Positions 6,395 to 8,701 of a DNA stretch of 8,701 bases are shown in pieces (the stretch's first letter is position 1; every line of letters starts with the position of its first letter). The stretch covers positions 1-8,701 of the forward strand of contig JACQUE010000012.1 in NCBI GenBank assembly GCA_016210425.1, written 5' to 3'. Source of the DNA: Chloroflexota bacterium. GTDB lineage: Bacteria > Chloroflexota > Dehalococcoidia > JACQUE01. A program made the translations under genes and the position numbers. The notes beneath the pieces are model-generated. The model was not told the DNA's origin. It saw only the letters and a program-made list of their open reading frames with translations, and made no database searches.

Positions 6395-6913
6395 TTAGAG
6401 GCCCGCGGGCACGGGCGGCGTCTCGGTGCCACCCCCGTCCTTGCCCCACTTATTCTCGATAGCCGTCCGGATATCCTTGAGCGTCCTGCCGTCATCCAGC
6501 CACTTGGCGACGTCTGCAGCCTCTCCAACACAGATATGGCAACCCGACGCGTGCTCGTTGAAGTCACCATCGGGCTTAAAGAAGCACTCCTTCAGGCTCT
6601 GATGGCCCTCAGCGCCGCCACAGCCGCAGTAACAGGGTATGTACTTTATCTGGTCCGGATACGCGACGGCTGCCTTGTAGCCAGCCAGAACGGCAGCGGA
6701 GTTGTAGGCGTAGGCTGGGAACTCCCTCTCGCCCGCCTTGCCCTTGCCTCCCGCGCTGACGCCCCAGGCCAGCACGCCGCCGATGGCTGCTACGGCAACC
6801 ACGATTATCAAGATCGTGCCCAGGGACAAGAAGCCTCCCTTCTTAGGACGACTGCTTGCCTTTGTCCTGGCATTCTTTCCGCGCGCCTGTTGCCCTGGTT
6901 GTCTTGGTGGCAT
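6395..6913 (-). CDS. Membrane-anchored PCYCGC-motif protein
   Basis: Protein of 172 aa. A basic N-terminus (1-26) precedes one membrane helix (about 28-50), so residues 55-172 should face outside the cytoplasm. The outer domain has PCYCGC at 93-98 (Cys94, 96, 98), then Cys110, and GCHIC at 124-128 (Cys125, 128). With His104 these could bind a metal or cluster. This arrangement, ending in a helical WLDDGRTLKDIR segment, matches the PCYCGC protein family, whose function is not established; Bacillus members are usually lipoproteins, whereas this one has an uncleaved-looking anchor. The start at 6913 has AAGGAG 7 bases upstream, so the longer reading frame to 6970 is rejected. It lies 69 bases after the membrane Fe-S gene and is probably co-transcribed with it, suggesting a shared redox or metal role. 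Confidence 0.85.
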   Translation of the reverse strand: MPPRQPGQQARGKNARTKASSRPKKGGFLSLGTILIIVVAVAAIGGVLAWGVSAGGKGKAGEREFPAYAYNSAAVLAGYKAAVAYPDQIKYIPCYCGCGGAEGHQSLKECFFKPDGDFNEHASGCHICVGEAADVAKWLDDGRTLKDIRTAIENKWGKDGGGTETPPVPAGL

Positions 6914-6920
6914 GCTATGT

Positions 6921-6926
6921 CTCCTT
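6921..6926 (-). promoter_or_regulatory. Ribosome binding site that fixes the PCYCGC protein start
   Basis: AAGGAG on the minus strand, 7 bases before the ATG at 6913. The upstream in-frame ATG at 6970 has no comparable site and would place unrelated residues before the basic N-terminus. Confidence 0.75.
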
Positions 6927-6952
6927 TTCTTGATTCGGCCACAACCTGGCCA

Positions 6953-6967
6953 GGCGGGTTCCCCGCC
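6953..6967 (-). repeat. GC-rich hairpin between the Fe-S gene and the PCYCGC gene
   Basis: GGCGGG (6953-6958) and CCCGCC (6962-6967) form a perfect 6-bp stem with a 3-base loop. There is no T run downstream on the minus strand, so it is unlikely to terminate; it may be an mRNA processing or stability element or a fragment of a dispersed repeat. Confidence 0.4.
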
Positions 6968-6982
6968 CAATAAACCCTATCT

Positions 6983-8410
6983 CTAATGCAATATCACGCC
7001 CGCCGGCTGCAGGAACAAGATCAGCAAACCCACGGCCAGCAGTCCGGCCAGCACCATGTGAGGAAGCGCGACCGCAAAGGGCCTCTCGGCGCTCTGCCGT
7101 TTCGCAATCCGCCGGATAGAATACATGGCCAGCAGCGCTCCCGCAAGTGTAATTAAGATCTGCACCACGACGATCGGTGTATCAATCGAATAATGCGATC
7201 CCTTCACAGTGGGGCCGACCTGGAACGGATTCAAGCCAAAGGATAGGCCATTGATGCCTATCTCCGCCGATCGCTTCCAGTGGGCCGCTAACCTCAGAAT
7301 GGGCACCCCCAGATACCCTCCCAGGACAACCGGTATGTATCCATACGCGAAAGCGATGGGCTCACCGTCCGCATCCTCATCGGCGGAAGCCTGGGAAAGC
7401 GAGGATGCCAGGTGGTAGGCGGCAACGACCAACCCGATGAGGAGCAGCAACGATATCGAGAAGATGAAGTCGTAGTTGCTCACGGGGAAGCGGGCGGCCG
7501 CCCACTTCATGTAGTTGGGGTAGATGCGTGTGGTCTGGACGACTTCCACAAAGGCGATGGCGACAAGCGCCAGAATGAACAGGGCCTCGCCCCGGATAGG
7601 CCTCCTGAGCGCCCATATCTCCCGCCCCGGCGCCTTCGTCGCCAGACGCATGGAACTGTTGCGGCAGCTCTTCACACAGCGTGCGCAGAGGTTGCAGTTT
7701 CGGTTAGTGTCGAGGGACATGGGGAGCTCGTGCATCGGGCACTCGCGGTATTCCTGCTTTAGGAGCTGCGCCTTGTCCACGCGGCACTGCGTCAGACAAG
7801 CCCTACGGTCGGGGCGCAGTCCCAGGGGCGCCACCATCGACAGCAGCCCTCCGAACGTCCCCAGAGGGCACAGATAGCGGCACCAGGTGTGGCCACGGTA
7901 AAAGACGGCGGTCGCTACCGCGGCCACCAGCAGGGCCACCAGGAAGATGGCTGTTTCCTTGGGCCAGCAGCAGATGTGGCGGACCATGGCGGTCCAGAAG
8001 AGGCCGAGGAAGAGGGCGGCCATGATCCAGACGCCGTACTTTCGGAGGAACAACGAGGGCAACGCGCGCCTGCCGGGCAGAACCTTATGGGCCAGGGAGA
8101 TCGATGCGCCGATGGGGCAGATGCTGCACCAGAGCCTGCCGAACAGGACGAAGGAGAAGGGGAGCATCTCCCACCACAGCCGCCACGTCACTACTATGGC
8201 GACGTTGTCCTCGCCCATGCGCGGGCCGAAGAAGCCATAGAAGATGATGAAGCCGAAGACAACTGCGGCGATGACCTGCAGCACGACCGGATACAGCCTG
8301 CTGTTGAAGACAGCCTTGACTGGGCCGAGACGTAGCAGGTCGTAGCCCTTGCCCTCGCCGGCGATGGCCTGGTAGACTCTATCCTCTCTGGCTTTAGTTG
8401 TACTAGCCAT
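6983..8410 (-). CDS. Polytopic membrane 4Fe-4S protein (NapH/NosR/YccM-like)
   Basis: Membrane iron-sulfur protein of 475 aa. Predicted helices lie near 41-61, 75-92, 125-142, 154-171, 276-294, 313-333, 352-373, 414-431 and 448-468. Cys motifs are CSICP (Cys95, 98), CRYLCP (Cys177, 181), CLTQC (Cys205, 209) with Cys224-Pro, and CNLCARCVKSC (Cys239, 242, 245, 249), which would bind one 4Fe-4S cluster. This is the pattern of NapH, NosR and CcoG relatives that move electrons across or along the membrane; no FMN-binding domain is visible, so it is not a full NosR. The first motif is CX2CP where relatives usually have CX3CP. The ATG at 8410 was chosen because the in-frame extension to 8530 is encoded by intergenic repeats; no strong ribosome site is seen. 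The PCYCGC gene follows on the same strand and is the likely partner. Confidence 0.88.
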   Translation of the reverse strand: MASTTKAREDRVYQAIAGEGKGYDLLRLGPVKAVFNSRLYPVVLQVIAAVVFGFIIFYGFFGPRMGEDNVAIVVTWRLWWEMLPFSFVLFGRLWCSICPIGASISLAHKVLPGRRALPSLFLRKYGVWIMAALFLGLFWTAMVRHICCWPKETAIFLVALLVAAVATAVFYRGHTWCRYLCPLGTFGGLLSMVAPLGLRPDRRACLTQCRVDKAQLLKQEYRECPMHELPMSLDTNRNCNLCARCVKSCRNSSMRLATKAPGREIWALRRPIRGEALFILALVAIAFVEVVQTTRIYPNYMKWAAARFPVSNYDFIFSISLLLLIGLVVAAYHLASSLSQASADEDADGEPIAFAYGYIPVVLGGYLGVPILRLAAHWKRSAEIGINGLSFGLNPFQVGPTVKGSHYSIDTPIVVVQILITLAGALLAMYSIRRIAKRQSAERPFAVALPHMVLAGLLAVGLLILFLQPAGVILH

Positions 8411-8435
8411 CTCTCGTGCTCGCCATGAAGGTGTC

Positions 8436-8456
8436 ATTCCGACCGAAGGGAGGAAT
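8436..8456 (+). repeat. Short hairpin repeat, copy 4
   Basis: Arms ATTCC and GGAAT, GA opposite GA, inner pairs CC/GG and a GAA loop; GTC precedes the left arm. It is the best-formed copy in the window. Confidence 0.8.
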
Positions 8457-8509
8457 CTTGCCCTTCGAACCGAGACCGCTCGGTTGCACTGACGATCTCC
8501 CAAGCTGTC

Positions 8510-8530
8510 ATGCTGAACGAAGTGAAGCAT
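8510..8530 (+). repeat. Short hairpin repeat, copy 5
   Basis: Arms ATGCT and AGCAT, GA opposite GA, inner pairs AC/GT and a GAA loop; TGTC precedes and CC follows. It nearly matches the copy at 11-31 and is in direct orientation with the copy at 8436-8456. Confidence 0.8.
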
Positions 8531-8546
8531 CCGGCCTGTTTGGAAC

Positions 8547-8578
8547 GGGGCTTTCGGTGCGCTGCGACCAGAAGCCCC
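8547..8578. repeat. Imperfect hairpin in the divergent region
   Basis: GGGGCTT (8547-8553) pairs with AAGCCCC (8572-8578), and GGT/ACC continues the stem past a T-G pair and one mismatch, leaving an 8-base loop. No T run follows on the plus strand. It may be a leader structure for the gene at 8681 or part of the repeat cluster. Confidence 0.4.
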
Positions 8579-8680
8579 TAGCTTCGTTCACGGTGACACG
8601 GTCTTCATATTTCGTGGCGCTCCTCTCCAATGGGACATGAACGATCCCGAAGGCGGAAGCAGAAGCACAAGGAGGCTAAT

Positions 8681-8701
8681 ATGGAAAAGCAGGAACTAGT
8701 C
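8681..8701 (+). CDS. Start of a rightward gene, cut by the window end
   Basis: ATG at 8681 is preceded by AAGGAGG (8669-8675) with a 5-base spacer, a near-ideal ribosome site. Only seven codons are visible (MEKQELV), so the product cannot be named. It is divergent from the Fe-S membrane gene and could be its functional neighbour. Confidence 0.7.

Larger units (their letters stand above)
8411..8680. other. Divergent intergenic region with repeats
   Basis: This stretch separates the leftward Fe-S gene from a rightward gene starting at 8681. It holds two clear hairpin-repeat copies (8436-8456, 8510-8530), a small hairpin (AACCGAG 8468-8474 with CTCGGTT 8479-8485), a longer hairpin at 8547-8578 and an eroded repeat copy near 8579-8594. 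I could not place a confident promoter for either gene. Confidence 0.6.

Noticed and set aside
6914..6970. Longer N-terminus for the PCYCGC protein
   Set aside because: No ribosome site fits it, and the added residues come from a GC-rich hairpin; AAGGAG precedes the ATG at 6913.

Overview
The window is about 60% GC by eye and carries eight complete protein genes plus the first seven codons of a ninth. There are no RNA genes, CRISPR arrays, insertion sequences or integrases that I can see. The organism is a bacterium. The Gly-rich start of one ABC exporter half, the high GC and above all the short hairpin repeats between genes resemble environmental Chloroflexota (Dehalococcoidia-like) genomes, but that is an impression from style and not a proof.

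Layout. 1-337 is non-coding and rich in hairpin repeats. 338-4051 (minus) is a two-gene operon for a heterodimeric ABC exporter. The promoter-proximal half has lost the catalytic Glu and the switch His of its ATP site, while the second half keeps them. A good sigma-70-like promoter lies at 4079-4107, and 4108-4299 holds several palindromes that look like operators. 4300-4857 (plus) encodes two tiny two-helix membrane proteins, each 78 aa, of unknown function, ending in a terminator-like hairpin. 4998-6340 (plus) is a dCMP deaminase followed 11 bases later by an alpha/beta hydrolase, closed by a strong hairpin at 6343-6369 that also serves the opposing genes.

6395-8410 (minus) is a pair: a polytopic membrane iron-sulfur protein of the NapH/NosR-like group, then a membrane-anchored protein with the PCYCGC motif. 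Together they look like a membrane redox or metal-handling unit. 8411-8680 is a divergent intergenic region with more repeats, and 8681 starts a rightward gene cut by the window end.

The most interesting non-genic signal is a family of 21-24 base hairpins at both ends of the window. Their arms differ in sequence but always remain complementary, and most carry opposed GA dinucleotides inside the stem and a three-base GAA-like loop. The most interesting genic signals are the unexplained pair of 78-aa membrane proteins and the PCYCGC/iron-sulfur pair. I saw no clearly new defence or mobile system.
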